A stretch of 64,000 bases of DNA, taken from the NCBI GenBank assembly GCA_965220505.1, contig CBDCQE010000001.1, positions 930,001-994,000 on the forward strand. The letters are read 5' to 3'. Source of the DNA: Bin87 sp965220505. GTDB taxonomy: Bacteria > Chloroflexota > Dehalococcoidia > Lucifugimonadales > UBA3495. Positions 8,413 to 26,791 of the stretch are shown in pieces (position 1 is the stretch's first letter; each line of letters starts with the position of its first letter). The position numbers were made by a program, and so were the translations under genes. Below the pieces are notes generated by a model. The model ran no database searches. It had not been told where the DNA came from and saw only the letters and a list, made by a program, of their open reading frames with translations.

Positions 8413-9828
8413 ATGACTACTTCGGCAACTCGCATCGAACGCGATTCCATGGGTGAGATGGAAGTCCCCGCCGACGCTCTTTACGGCGCGTCGACCATGC
8501 GGGCGGTTTTGAACTTCCCCATCAGCGACCTGCGCTTTCCCCGGCAGTTTATACGGGCGCTGGGGCTGATCAAGCTGGCCGCCGCCCAGACCAACATGGA
8601 CCTCGGCGTCCTCGATCCAACGGTCGGAAACGCCATTGTCCAGGCGGCCCAGGAAGTCGCGGACGGCAAGCACGACGACCATTTCGTGTTGGACATCTTC
8701 CAGACCGGGTCGGGCACGTCGACCAACACCAACGCCAACGAGGTGATCGCCAACCGGGCCTCGCAAATCCTGGGCGGCGACTTGGGTTCGCGGCTGGTGC
8801 ACCCCAACGACAACGTCAACCTGGGTCAGTCTTCCAACGACGTGATACCGACGGCGATTCACCTGGCGGCGCTCCTGGGCTTGAAAGAAGACCTGGCGCC
8901 GGCGCTGGAATCGCTGCAATCGGCATTGCAGACGAAAGCCGACGAGTTCTGGCCGATCATCAAGACGGGCAGGACCCACCTGCAGGACGCGACGCCGGTC
9001 CGCCTGGGCCAGGAGTTCAGCGGCTACGCCGGCCAGGCGCAATACAGTGTCACGCGGGTGCGCCGGGCCCAGGAAGCCCTGGCGGAGGTGGCTCTGGGCG
9101 GCACCGCAGTCGGCACCGGCGTTAACACCCACCCGGAGTTTTCGCAACGGACCTGCGCGAAGTTAGCGGAGATAACCGGTGTTTCGATCCGGGAAACGGA
9201 CAACCACTTCCAGGCGCAGGCAGCGCTGGACGGCATCGTCGAGGCCAGCGGCCAGTTGAAGACGGTAGCCATCAGCCTGCACAAGATCGCCAACGACATC
9301 CGGTTCCTCGGGTGTGGGCCGCGCGCTGGCTTGGGCGAAATCAACGTGCCCGAGGTGCAGCCGGGCAGCAGTATCATGCCGGGCAAGGTCAACCCGGTGA
9401 TTTCGGAGTCGGTGATCCAGGTCGCGGCCCACGTTGTGGGCAACGACGCGGCGGTCGCACTGGCCGGCGCCGGCGGATATTTCGAACTGAACACCATGAT
9501 GCCTTTGGCTGCGTACAACCTACTGCAATCGGTTTCGCTGCTTGCCACCTCGGCGGCCAATTTCGCCGACCAGTGCGTGGTCGGAATCACGGCGACGGAT
9601 ACCGGGCCGGCGATGGTGGAGAAGGGCCTGATGCTGGGAACTGCATTGGCTCCGTCCATCGGCTACGACGCGGCCGCGGGTATCGCCAAGAAAGCCGCCG
9701 AAACAGGCAGTACGATTCGGGAGATCGCACGCAGCGACACTTCCCTCAGCGAGGCTGAACTTGACGCTCTGCTCAACCCGGAAGACATGACCAAGCCGAG
9801 TCTCGAAGTCAGGGGCGGCGGCGGTTAG
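8413..9828 (+). CDS. fumC: Class II fumarate hydratase
   Basis: This 471-residue lyase converts fumarate to malate in the TCA cycle. It has the motifs GSGTSTNTNANEV, TGRTHLQDATP (active-site His) and the mobile-loop signature PGSSIMPGKVNP with the catalytic serine. Members of the aspartase branch share this signature, but GTGVNTHPEF and QEFSGYAGQ favour fumarase. The ATG at 8413 is chosen over an upstream reading because it matches the usual N-terminus; an AAGGA lies 12 nt upstream. It is followed by an intrinsic terminator at 9863. Confidence 0.92.
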   Translation: MTTSATRIERDSMGEMEVPADALYGASTMRAVLNFPISDLRFPRQFIRALGLIKLAAAQTNMDLGVLDPTVGNAIVQAAQEVADGKHDDHFVLDIFQTGSGTSTNTNANEVIANRASQILGGDLGSRLVHPNDNVNLGQSSNDVIPTAIHLAALLGLKEDLAPALESLQSALQTKADEFWPIIKTGRTHLQDATPVRLGQEFSGYAGQAQYSVTRVRRAQEALAEVALGGTAVGTGVNTHPEFSQRTCAKLAEITGVSIRETDNHFQAQAALDGIVEASGQLKTVAISLHKIANDIRFLGCGPRAGLGEINVPEVQPGSSIMPGKVNPVISESVIQVAAHVVGNDAAVALAGAGGYFELNTMMPLAAYNLLQSVSLLATSAANFADQCVVGITATDTGPAMVEKGLMLGTALAPSIGYDAAAGIAKKAAETGSTIREIARSDTSLSEAELDALLNPEDMTKPSLEVRGGGG

Positions 9829-9862
9829 AAATGAGCGCGATCTACCGATAAGGCATGCGATT

Positions 9863-9899
9863 GCCCCCGGCAGGAATCGTTCCGGCCGGGGGCGATTTT
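9863..9899 (+). terminator. Intrinsic terminator after fumC
   Basis: A 9-bp GC-rich stem (gcccccggc at 9863-9871 with gccgggggc at 9885-9893) is followed by gatttt. It lies 34 nt after the fumC stop and separates it from the rpoBC unit. The 9900-10035 stretch beyond it holds no gene; a small aattgtg/cacaatt hairpin lies at 9926-9948. Confidence 0.75.
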
Positions 9900-10035
9900 G
9901 GGAAGCGGCTTCCCACGGAATCACCAATTGTGTAGCCCGCCCACAATTCAGTACGGTGAAGTCCAACGACGCTATCCCGGGATGATTATGGGGCGTCGTA
10001 CACGCGATGTTTCGCGAATTGGTGACGGCTTCGAA

Positions 10036-10065
10036 TTGACAAATACGCTCCAAATCCGGTAATAT
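10036..10065 (+). promoter_or_regulatory. Predicted sigma-70-type promoter for rpoBC
   Basis: A perfect TTGACA (10036-10041) is followed after 18 nt by TAATAT (10060-10065). Transcription would start near 10072, giving a leader of about 190 nt before rpoB. The leader holds an imperfect hairpin formed by ctgctc near 10194 and gagcag near 10209, just upstream of the ribosome site. Such leaders often regulate rpoBC, but no specific mechanism can be read here. Confidence 0.65.
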
Positions 10066-10264
10066 CACGAAACGTTTCATATATGCGAAGAATGCTAATC
10101 GCTCTGATTTTTTGAAGTTCCGCCTGCTCCCTCAGTTCTAACTGGCCCATTGATGCGGCTTGCCGGCAGCGGTAGGCCGTGTCTTCGTGTCTGCTCGTGG
10201 ACTAACGAGGAGCAGGCAAAATTTCGTTAACCACCCACCGCGCACCCGTCAGGAGGGTCGTTTC

Positions 10265-14824
<4,560 letters not shown>

Positions 14825-14827
14825 ATT

Positions 14828-20035
<5,208 letters not shown>

Positions 20036-20060
20036 TCGGCGAACAACCCGCACTAACCAG

Positions 20061-20088
20061 GTAGGGGCGAATTTTGGTTCGCCCCTAC
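20061..20088 (+). repeat. GTAGGGGCGAA palindrome, probable rpoBC terminator
   Basis: An 11-bp perfect stem (gtaggggcgaa at 20061-20071 and ttcgcccctac at 20078-20088) with a 6-nt ttttgg loop lies 25 nt after the rpoC stop. It is followed by tt only, so it is not an ideal intrinsic terminator. Related palindromes occur at 30559, 36373 and 40257, always in gene gaps, so it is also a member of a dispersed repeat family. Confidence 0.75.
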
Positions 20089-20115
20089 TTCATGCCGAAG
20101 GAGATCGTGCAAGCC

Positions 20116-21096
20116 ATGGATCTTTCCGTCAATCTGGCGCCGTGCAAACCCGGTGGATTGTTACTATGCAACCCGGTCATGATCGCGTCGGGTACCTTCG
20201 GATACGATGGGTACGGGCGCGGGCTGGCTCCGGACGCTCCGCTGGCATCCCTGGGCGCGGTATTGCCCAAGACCTTCACCCGCAACCCGCGACTGGGCAA
20301 CCCGGAACCGCGCTGGTTTCCCGCGTCCTTCCGGGAAGGACTGGAAGCAGGCGAAACCACGTTGCTGAACTCGGTGGGTTTGACCAATCCCGGTATCGAG
20401 GCGGCCATGGCCGACTTGGCCCCGCAATGGGCGGAATTGGACGCAAACATCGTGATGAGCATGGCCGGCGACTCGCCTGAGCAGTGGGAGGAGATGGCCT
20501 CGTTCACCAGAGGGGTGAAAGGGTTTTCGGCGATTGAACTGAACCTCAGTTGCCCCAACGTGGACGACGGCGCAATGTTCAGCCATCACCCGAAACTGAC
20601 GGAGGCAGCCGTGAGCGGAGTCCGCCGCCACACGGATTTGCCGATATGGGCCAAACTGTCACCCAACGTGCCGGACATCACTGAGATCGCCAGTGCTGCG
20701 GTAGATGCCGGCGCCGACGCGCTCACTATTTCGAACACCATCCCGGCAATGCACATCGATGTGGAGACGAGGAGGGTGGTGTTGGGCACCGGGTACGGCG
20801 GGCTATCCGGGCCGGCTTTGCGTCCCATCGCCATGGCTCTGGTGCACAAGGCGGCGCAGGCGGTGGACGTTGCAATCATAGGCGTGGGCGGCATCATGAC
20901 CGGGCAACACGCGGCCGAGTTCCTGATGGCGGGCGCCACCGCGGTCCAGATCGGCAGCGCGAACCTGGCGGACCTGAACGCCCCGTTTCGCATATTGGCC
21001 GAACTGGAAGAACTGCTCGCCCGCTGGGAAGTGGAAAGCGTCCGCCAGATCATCGGCTCCGCCTGGTGGGACGAACCGCCGGCGTCGTCAGACTAG
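20116..21096 (+). CDS. pyrD: Dihydroorotate dehydrogenase, catalytic subunit (class 1B type)
   Basis: This 326-residue TIM-barrel flavoprotein oxidises dihydroorotate to orotate in pyrimidine synthesis. It has the FMN and substrate motifs NPVMIASGTFGYDGYG, NSVGLTNPG and the catalytic-cysteine strand ELNLSCPNV, and late glycine-rich FMN-phosphate motifs IGVGGIM and GATAVQIGSA. Class 1B enzymes use an electron-transfer partner (PyrK), which is not seen nearby. The ATG at 20116 is preferred, with GAAGGAG about 13 nt upstream; ATG 20092 is possible. The gene ends 5 nt before the convergent ADH-like gene. Confidence 0.9.
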   Translation: MDLSVNLAPCKPGGLLLCNPVMIASGTFGYDGYGRGLAPDAPLASLGAVLPKTFTRNPRLGNPEPRWFPASFREGLEAGETTLLNSVGLTNPGIEAAMADLAPQWAELDANIVMSMAGDSPEQWEEMASFTRGVKGFSAIELNLSCPNVDDGAMFSHHPKLTEAAVSGVRRHTDLPIWAKLSPNVPDITEIASAAVDAGADALTISNTIPAMHIDVETRRVVLGTGYGGLSGPALRPIAMALVHKAAQAVDVAIIGVGGIMTGQHAAEFLMAGATAVQIGSANLADLNAPFRILAELEELLARWEVESVRQIIGSAWWDEPPASSD

Positions 21097-21101
21097 CCGA
21101 A

Positions 21102-22304
21102 CTACCACGCGGAACGCAGCACTGCCTCCAATTCTTCGGCTCCGTTGACCGGCCGCACGTTCCGGTGCAGTCCGAAATCGGTTAGCGCATCCTCGGCGAT
21201 TTGCGCGATTCCCTCCGCCGGAACGCCGACGTCCCGGAGCCGCACGGGCATGCCGACGGCTTCAAAGAACCCCGTCACCGCCGCCGCCGCTGAATCGGCC
21301 GCGTCCTGATCGCTGTCGCCGCGCTCACGGACACCCAGGGCGTCTGCAACCCGGGCCTGCCCGGCCGCGTTGAAGTCGCGGTTGAACCTCATTCCGGGCC
21401 CGGTCGTTATCGAGTACGCTGCGCCGTGGTCGCAGTCCGGATACCGGGTGTCCAGGCTGTGCGCCAGCGCGCTGACCACGCCGAGGGCCGATCCACTGGC
21501 TCCTGTGTCCCAGGCGCGGTTGTACATGAACGATGCCACGCACAGGTTGACGCGGGCGGTGCCGTCCGCGTCGGTTTTGCGAACCAACGGGATATTCTCC
21601 ACCAGCAGTCCCAGCGCGGAAAGCAAATCCGCCGCGGCCATGGGGTTGACCCGCGGCGCCTGCAAAGCGCTGATCACGCCGCTGAACAGCGAGCCCGACG
21701 CGCTGATGCACAGGTCCGCCGGCGCGGTCAGGAGGGCATCGGAGTCCCAGATCACGGCGGCGGGTCTTGTCTTGGGATCAAACATTTCCAGGCGGTGGCC
21801 CGTGTCAGCGTCGATAACGGCGGTGCCAGCTCGTGTCGCCGCCGTTGTAGGCGTCGTCAGCACCAGGATGTTGGGTATCTTGGGGGCTATCAGCCGTGGA
21901 CTCACGGGCGGTTGTCCCTCTGGATATTTGGTCGCGTGATCGCGCGGATGGCCGCCCTCCGCCAGCAAAATGATGATGGCCCGGGCGGTCACCACGGCAC
22001 TGCCTCCGCCCACGGCAATGATCAGATCGGCTCCGGCTTCGCGGGCCATCGCCGCGCCCTGCATTACCGACGGCACGGGCGATCCAGCCTGCACGCCGTC
22101 GAATATCCCGGCCGGCTTTTCTCCCAAAGCCTCGGTTACTCGCTCCAGCAGATCCGTGCGTTTGGCAACCGATTGCCCGCAAACCACAAAGGGACGCACC
22201 GCTCCGGTCCGCTGTACCGCCGCCGAAAGGTTGGACAAAGCGTCATCGCCGGCGAAAACGCGAACCGGATAGGCCACATGGCGAAACGGGGAAACAGTTG
22301 TCAT
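21102..22304 (-). CDS. Iron-containing alcohol dehydrogenase-like protein lacking two metal ligands
   Basis: This 400-residue protein belongs to the iron-ADH / maleylacetate reductase superfamily. The NAD-binding stretch IIAVGGGSAVVTAR, a TTPTTAATRAGTA segment and the late pair AHSL...CDHG are present. In family members the first two metal ligands sit in a DALxH motif; here the aligned stretch is GSLFS, so the Asp is Gly and the His is Ser. The two later histidines (ALAHSL and CDHG) are retained. It may use a different metal site or have lost the classical chemistry. It is divergent from the HEPN-like gene at 22417. Confidence 0.8.
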   Translation of the reverse strand: MTTVSPFRHVAYPVRVFAGDDALSNLSAAVQRTGAVRPFVVCGQSVAKRTDLLERVTEALGEKPAGIFDGVQAGSPVPSVMQGAAMAREAGADLIIAVGGGSAVVTARAIIILLAEGGHPRDHATKYPEGQPPVSPRLIAPKIPNILVLTTPTTAATRAGTAVIDADTGHRLEMFDPKTRPAAVIWDSDALLTAPADLCISASGSLFSGVISALQAPRVNPMAAADLLSALGLLVENIPLVRKTDADGTARVNLCVASFMYNRAWDTGASGSALGVVSALAHSLDTRYPDCDHGAAYSITTGPGMRFNRDFNAAGQARVADALGVRERGDSDQDAADSAAAAVTGFFEAVGMPVRLRDVGVPAEGIAQIAEDALTDFGLHRNVRPVNGAEELEAVLRSAW

Positions 22305-22416
22305 AATCGCACCTCGCCGATTGGTAGGATGCCCGGGGCTGAACGGCGGCGGTTAGCCAGTGTACTACCTGGTTCGAGGGCTCGTCACGATAGTCTGCTA
22401 AAATCGATTGCACAGC

Positions 22417-22881
22417 ATGACTGACCGCCGATCAACATCACCCGCCCGATCTCTGCCGGCCCGCCTGGCTCGATACCGCAACCAGGCGGTTCGGTTGCAG
22501 GAGTCGGCGCACGTCGCCATGCAGCGCGGGCAGTGGACCCAGGCGGAAGATCTGATCTGGGGAAGCCTGGTCGCGGCGTCCCGGGGCGTCGCGTTGTGGT
22601 ACGGGGAAGACATCAGCGACGACGCCAGGCTTAAGGATTTTGTGAAGCGCGTCGGCGAAGAGGAGAAGGACCGGTACATCCGCGACGCGTTCGACCATCT
22701 GTCGGCCCTGGCCGATGCCGCCGAACGGGTGCGCGAAAGGCGGACCCGAGTCGACTATCTGATTCTCGCCATGGATGATCTTGACGAGGCTATTGACCGC
22801 TTGGTGGCCCGGATACCGGGCGGCGACGACATCCTTCCCTCCGTCGACCCCGATGACGATGTTGCCGATTTCGGCGGGTGA
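22417..22881 (+). CDS. PaREP1/HEPN-like helical protein
   Basis: This is a 154-residue, all-helical protein. The segment QRGQWTQAEDLIWGSLVAA resembles the PaREP1/HEPN signature in which a tryptophan and small residues follow an alanine-glutamate helix; two further family members lie at 59371 and 59826. No RxxxxxH RNase motif of HEPN toxins is evident. The ATG at 22417 is preferred over an upstream TTG. A TAAAAT at 22399 could be its -10 element, with little or no leader. It ends 3 nt before mtaB and is likely co-translated with it. Its function is unknown. Confidence 0.65.
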   Translation: MTDRRSTSPARSLPARLARYRNQAVRLQESAHVAMQRGQWTQAEDLIWGSLVAASRGVALWYGEDISDDARLKDFVKRVGEEEKDRYIRDAFDHLSALADAAERVRERRTRVDYLILAMDDLDEAIDRLVARIPGGDDILPSVDPDDDVADFGG

Positions 22882-22884
22882 AAC

Positions 22885-24276
22885 GTGACTACCGACGGAA
22901 CCCTCCCCGTGATAGTACGCGCAGTGCAAGACGGCTCCCACGCTGTCCGCTCCACCATTGCCGAGGCGGGTACCGTCGCCATTGAGACCCACGGGTGCAA
23001 GCTGAACCAGGCGGACAGCGCCGTCCTGGCGCAGGAGTTCGCGCGCGCCGGTTACAGGTTGGTGGAACGTCGCCGAGAGGCCGACATCATTGTCGTGAAC
23101 ACGTGCACGGTGACCGCCACCGCGGACTCGAAGGCTCGCCAGGCGCTGCGTGCCGCGCATCGGGCCAATCCGGAAGCGCTGGTCGTCGCTGCTGGGTGCT
23201 ACCCCGAACGGGCCGCGGAGGATCTGCGCCGCATCCCCGAGGTGTCCCTGGTTGTGGGTAACCGGTCTAAGCCTGATCTGGTGGCGATGGCCGTATCCGA
23301 GAGCGCCCGACGCCGTGGAATTGCGGATGATGCCGGCGCGCGTGACGAGGACCCGGTTCCCGCAGGTATCCTCGGTCGCAGCCGGGCGATGGTCAAAATC
23401 CAGGAAGGCTGCGATCAGGTCTGCGCGTACTGCATAGTACCGAAAGTGAGGGGTCGCGAACGTAGCATCCGCCCCACGGAAATCGTCGACGCGGTGCGGC
23501 GGTATGTGAACTCCGGCTTCAAGGAAATCACACTGACGGGCACACAGCTCGGAACCTACGGGTTCGACCTCGACGGAGTCGATCTGCCAGGTTTGCTTGA
23601 TCGGATACTGGGCGAAACCGACCTGCCGAGGCTCCGCGTCTCTTCCCTGCAGGCCCACGAAATCAGCTCCGACCTCCTGGCGCGGTGGAGGGACCCGCGC
23701 TTGTGCCCGCACTTCCACGTCCCGTTGCAGAGCGGCAGCGACAGCGTGCTCAAGGCCATGCGGCGCCGGTACGACACCGACACCTTTCGCAGAGCCGTGG
23801 AAAACATCCGCGAACTGGTGCCTGGCGCTGCCATTACCACGGACGTGATCGCCGGATTCCCGGGCGAAACCGAACAGGACCACGCCGCCGGCCTGGCCAT
23901 GATTTGCGAGATGAAGTTCGCCGACGCCCACGTTTTCCCGTATTCCCAACGGCCCGGCACCTCGGCTCATCACATGCCCAACCAGGTCTCTCCGGAGGAC
24001 AAGCGCCGGCGTGCCGGCGAACTGGCCGCGTCCGCCTCAATTGGGTTCCAGGAGTTTCGCGGCCACCTGAAGGGAACCATTCGTCCGGTCTTGTGGGAAA
24101 CGGCTCAACCCGTTGGCGACGGAACCATGCTTTGGAGCGGGCTCACCGACAATTACGTGCGCGTGTCGGCCGAGAGCGGCACGGCGCTGGCCAATCGCAT
24201 CACACCGGCGCAGCTAGGGAATTTGACGGGCAAAACGATGCGGGCGCGAGCAATGGTAGACCCATCGCCCGAATGA
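22885..24276 (+). CDS. mtaB: tRNA (N6-threonylcarbamoyladenosine(37)-C2)-methylthiotransferase MtaB
   Basis: This 463-residue radical SAM methylthiotransferase adds a methylthio group to t6A at position 37 of ANN-decoding tRNAs. The N-terminal UPF0004 domain carries cysteines in ETHGCKLNQ, NTCTVT and GCYPE, which bind the auxiliary cluster. The radical SAM motif is EGCDQVCAYCIVP. A C-terminal TRAM-like region ends the protein. ETHGCKLNQADS and the FHVPLQSGSD context favour MtaB over MiaB or RimO. It uses a GTG start 3 nt after the HEPN-like gene. Confidence 0.9.
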   Translation: MTTDGTLPVIVRAVQDGSHAVRSTIAEAGTVAIETHGCKLNQADSAVLAQEFARAGYRLVERRREADIIVVNTCTVTATADSKARQALRAAHRANPEALVVAAGCYPERAAEDLRRIPEVSLVVGNRSKPDLVAMAVSESARRRGIADDAGARDEDPVPAGILGRSRAMVKIQEGCDQVCAYCIVPKVRGRERSIRPTEIVDAVRRYVNSGFKEITLTGTQLGTYGFDLDGVDLPGLLDRILGETDLPRLRVSSLQAHEISSDLLARWRDPRLCPHFHVPLQSGSDSVLKAMRRRYDTDTFRRAVENIRELVPGAAITTDVIAGFPGETEQDHAAGLAMICEMKFADAHVFPYSQRPGTSAHHMPNQVSPEDKRRRAGELAASASIGFQEFRGHLKGTIRPVLWETAQPVGDGTMLWSGLTDNYVRVSAESGTALANRITPAQLGNLTGKTMRARAMVDPSPE

Positions 24277-24354
24277 CCCTGGCTGAGAATCGAGAGGCGC
24301 CCCGGCCGATGAGCGAGGGTAGCCCGGTCGTCCTTAGTGCGAATGCCCTTACGG

Positions 24355-24360
24355 TATAAT
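24355..24360 (+). promoter_or_regulatory. Candidate -10 element upstream of the oligopeptide ABC ATPase genes
   Basis: A perfect TATAAT lies about 145 nt before the first ABC ATPase start. No good -35 is found at the usual spacing (best TTAGTG at 24334 with a 15-nt gap). The 24277-24503 gap contains no other gene that I can see. Confidence 0.4.
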
Positions 24361-24503
24361 AGACGCCCGCTGGCGGGCAGCATGGTTGGCGGTCAGAGTG
24401 CTGCATGCCTTTTGCGTTGATACACAGCGCGACGCTTGGTTGCAGAGTACGGTGACCGCGTATGACGGTCATGGGGCCGGCCCTCAAATCTACAGGTGAA
24501 TGG

Positions 24504-25469
24504 ATGACAGAGGACGTAATCCTGCGCGTACAGGATTTGCAAACCCACTTTTTCACGCGGACCGGCGTGGTGAAAGCGGTGGACGGCATCAGCTTCGAAC
24601 TGAAGCGCGGCGAGACCCTGGGTATCGTCGGCGAATCCGGCTCCGGCAAGAGTATGACCGCGTGGTCAATACTGGGGATGGTACCCCACCCGGGGCGCAT
24701 TGTCGGGGGAAGTATCAATTACCTGGGCGATAACCTGCTGGAAAAGAGCCGCGGCGAAATGCGCGATATCCGCGGGTCGGGCATCTGCATGGTCATGCAG
24801 GACCCTCTGACCTCCCTCAACCCGGTGTTCACCGTAGGCGATCAGTTGGTCGAATCGTTGCGCCTGGAATACAACGAGCCCCGGCGGTCCCTGCGCGACC
24901 GCGCAATCAGACTATTGGAGAACGTCCGCATTCCTGCCGCCGAAGACCGCTTGACCAACTTCCCGCACCAGATGAGCGGCGGCATGCGCCAAAGGGTGGT
25001 CGGAGCGATATCCATAGCACGCGCACCCAACCTTCTGATCGCCGATGAGCCGACCACCTCGCTGGACGCGACCATCCAGTTGCAGTACCTCCGCCTCCTC
25101 AAGGACATCCAAGAGCAGACGGGTGCGGCGATCATCTTCATCACCCACGACTTCGGCATCGTGGCCCGGATGTGCGACCGCGTCGCCGTCATGTACGCCG
25201 GACGCATCGTGGAACAGTCCGACGTGGAGGATATGTTCGACCGACCGGCCCATCCTTACACTGAGGCGCTGCTCGAGTCCGTCCCCGATCTGGACACCGA
25301 CGTCGACATGCTGCCTTCCATCGAGGGCCAGCCGCCGTCCTTGGACGCCCTGCCGCCGGGGTGTACATTCGCGCCGCGCTGTCCTTACGCGTGGGACCGC
25401 TGCAACGAATACCCGCTGGAATTCACAGTGGCCCCGGGTCACGTGTCGCGGTGCTGGAGGGCGGAATAA
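24504..25469 (+). CDS. Oligopeptide/dipeptide ABC transporter ATP-binding protein (DppD/OppD type)
   Basis: This 321-residue ABC ATPase has Walker A GESGSGKS, signature MSGGMRQR and Walker B LLIADEPTTSLD. The C-terminal oligopeptide-family extension has the cysteine motif CTFAPRCPYAWDRC ending in PGHVSRCW. The ATG at 24504 has AGGTG 6 nt upstream. It overlaps the next gene by one base (TAATG). The matching permeases and substrate-binding protein are not next to it, so the imported solute is unknown. Confidence 0.9.
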   Translation: MTEDVILRVQDLQTHFFTRTGVVKAVDGISFELKRGETLGIVGESGSGKSMTAWSILGMVPHPGRIVGGSINYLGDNLLEKSRGEMRDIRGSGICMVMQDPLTSLNPVFTVGDQLVESLRLEYNEPRRSLRDRAIRLLENVRIPAAEDRLTNFPHQMSGGMRQRVVGAISIARAPNLLIADEPTTSLDATIQLQYLRLLKDIQEQTGAAIIFITHDFGIVARMCDRVAVMYAGRIVEQSDVEDMFDRPAHPYTEALLESVPDLDTDVDMLPSIEGQPPSLDALPPGCTFAPRCPYAWDRCNEYPLEFTVAPGHVSRCWRAE

Positions 25470-26506
25470 TGGTTACGACTGCCGCTGAAACCACGATATC
25501 TCCAACCCGCGGCGGCGAACAGCCGCTGGTCCGGTTGGAGGGCATCCGCCGCCACTTTCCGATATTTCGGGGCAACGTGCTCCGGCGGCGAACCGGAACG
25601 GTGAAAGCCGTCGACGGCATCTCGATCAACATCATGCCGGGCGAGACCTACAGCCTGGTCGGAGAATCGGGCTGCGGGAAGACCACCACCAGCCGTATGT
25701 TGCTGATGGCAGACCAGCCCACCGAAGGTAGCATCTATTTCGATGACCGCCCGATGAACCAGTTTTCTGGAGCCGAGCGGCGAAACTTCAAGGCCTCGGT
25801 GCAGGCCGTGTTTCAGGACCCGTGGAGCTCTCTGAACCCCAGAATGCGTGTCGACCACATCATCTCGGAACCGTTGATCACCCACCAGCGCCTCAGCCGT
25901 TCGGCAGTCCGCGCCCAGGTTCAGGAACTGCTCCAGGTCGTCGGACTGCACCCGTTTCACGCGGAGCGGTATCCCCACGAGTTCAGCGGCGGCCAGCGCC
26001 AGAGGATCGCCATTGCCCGGGCGCTGTCCACTCGTCCCAAGCTCATCGTGCTGGACGAGCCGGTGTCCGCCCTGGACGTGTCGATACGCGCACAGATTTT
26101 GAACTTGCTGAAGGAACTCCAGTCCACCTACGAGCTCAGCTACCTCCTGATCGCGCACAACCTCGCCACCGTGCGTTACATGAGCCACATGGTGGGCGTG
26201 ATGTACCTGGGCAAGATCGTAGAGGAATCGCCACCCATCGAGCTGTTCACCAACGCTCAACACCCGTATACCCGCGCCCTGATCTCCGCTTCGCTGCCCG
26301 CCCACCCGAGGCGTCAACGTGAGGAGATAGTGCTCACCGGGGAGGTACCCTCGCCGCTGAATCCGCCGACCGGGTGCACGTTCCATCCTCGTTGTCCCTT
26401 CGTCATGGACCGCTGCTCGGTAGACGTACCCATTCTGACGGAATACACCCCCGGCCACGCTACCGCCTGCCACCTGTACGACGAAGGTGACGCCAACACC
26501 TGCTAG
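25469..26506 (+). CDS. Oligopeptide/dipeptide ABC transporter ATP-binding protein (DppF/OppF type)
   Basis: This is a 345-residue partner of the preceding ATPase. It has Walker A GESGCGKTT, signature FSGGQRQR and Walker B LIVLDEPVSALD, and a C-terminal cysteine-rich tail (GCTFHPRCPFVMDRC). The start at the final A of the upstream stop gives translational coupling; a longer reading into the upstream gene is unlikely. DppD/DppF pairs act as a heterodimer on a two-permease channel, which must be encoded elsewhere. A strong hairpin follows at 26536. Confidence 0.9.
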   Translation: MVTTAAETTISPTRGGEQPLVRLEGIRRHFPIFRGNVLRRRTGTVKAVDGISINIMPGETYSLVGESGCGKTTTSRMLLMADQPTEGSIYFDDRPMNQFSGAERRNFKASVQAVFQDPWSSLNPRMRVDHIISEPLITHQRLSRSAVRAQVQELLQVVGLHPFHAERYPHEFSGGQRQRIAIARALSTRPKLIVLDEPVSALDVSIRAQILNLLKELQSTYELSYLLIAHNLATVRYMSHMVGVMYLGKIVEESPPIELFTNAQHPYTRALISASLPAHPRRQREEIVLTGEVPSPLNPPTGCTFHPRCPFVMDRCSVDVPILTEYTPGHATACHLYDEGDANTC

Positions 26507-26535
26507 CCCCGCGAACCTGAGCGAAAGCTCTGACG

Positions 26536-26584
26536 CAACACAGCGCCGGCTCTGGTGTCCGCCCCAGCCGGCGCTGAAGTGTTG
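26536..26584 (+). terminator. Strong hairpin after the ABC ATPase pair
   Basis: An 11-bp perfect GC-rich stem (cagcgccggct at 26541-26551 and agccggcgctg at 26566-26576) can be extended outward by caaca/tgttg. No T-run follows, so it may be a repeat or a Rho-assisted or processing structure rather than an intrinsic terminator. The rest of the 26507-26791 gap holds only the candidate -10 element at 26719. Confidence 0.55.
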
Positions 26585-26718
26585 CACGGCTGGAACTTTG
26601 GAATCGGCCACACGATGCGCACCATCCTGCGGCGATATCGGGTTCGCCAATACGCCATGAAGTCTCAATATGACAAGGTTTTACATATTTGAAACACGGA
26701 TACGACCGCTGGGTGGAG

Positions 26719-26724
26719 TATAAT
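26719..26724 (+). promoter_or_regulatory. Candidate -10 element for the MFS pair
   Basis: A perfect TATAAT is 68 nt upstream of the MFS start. A TTGAAA at 26689 is 24 nt away, too far for an ordinary sigma-70 promoter, so the -35 is unclear. Confidence 0.45.
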
Positions 26725-26791
26725 TAGCGGGTGGAATTCGCCGATCCGGCGGGTTGGATTGCGATTATCGCAACGTAGCGGGAGCAGGTAG

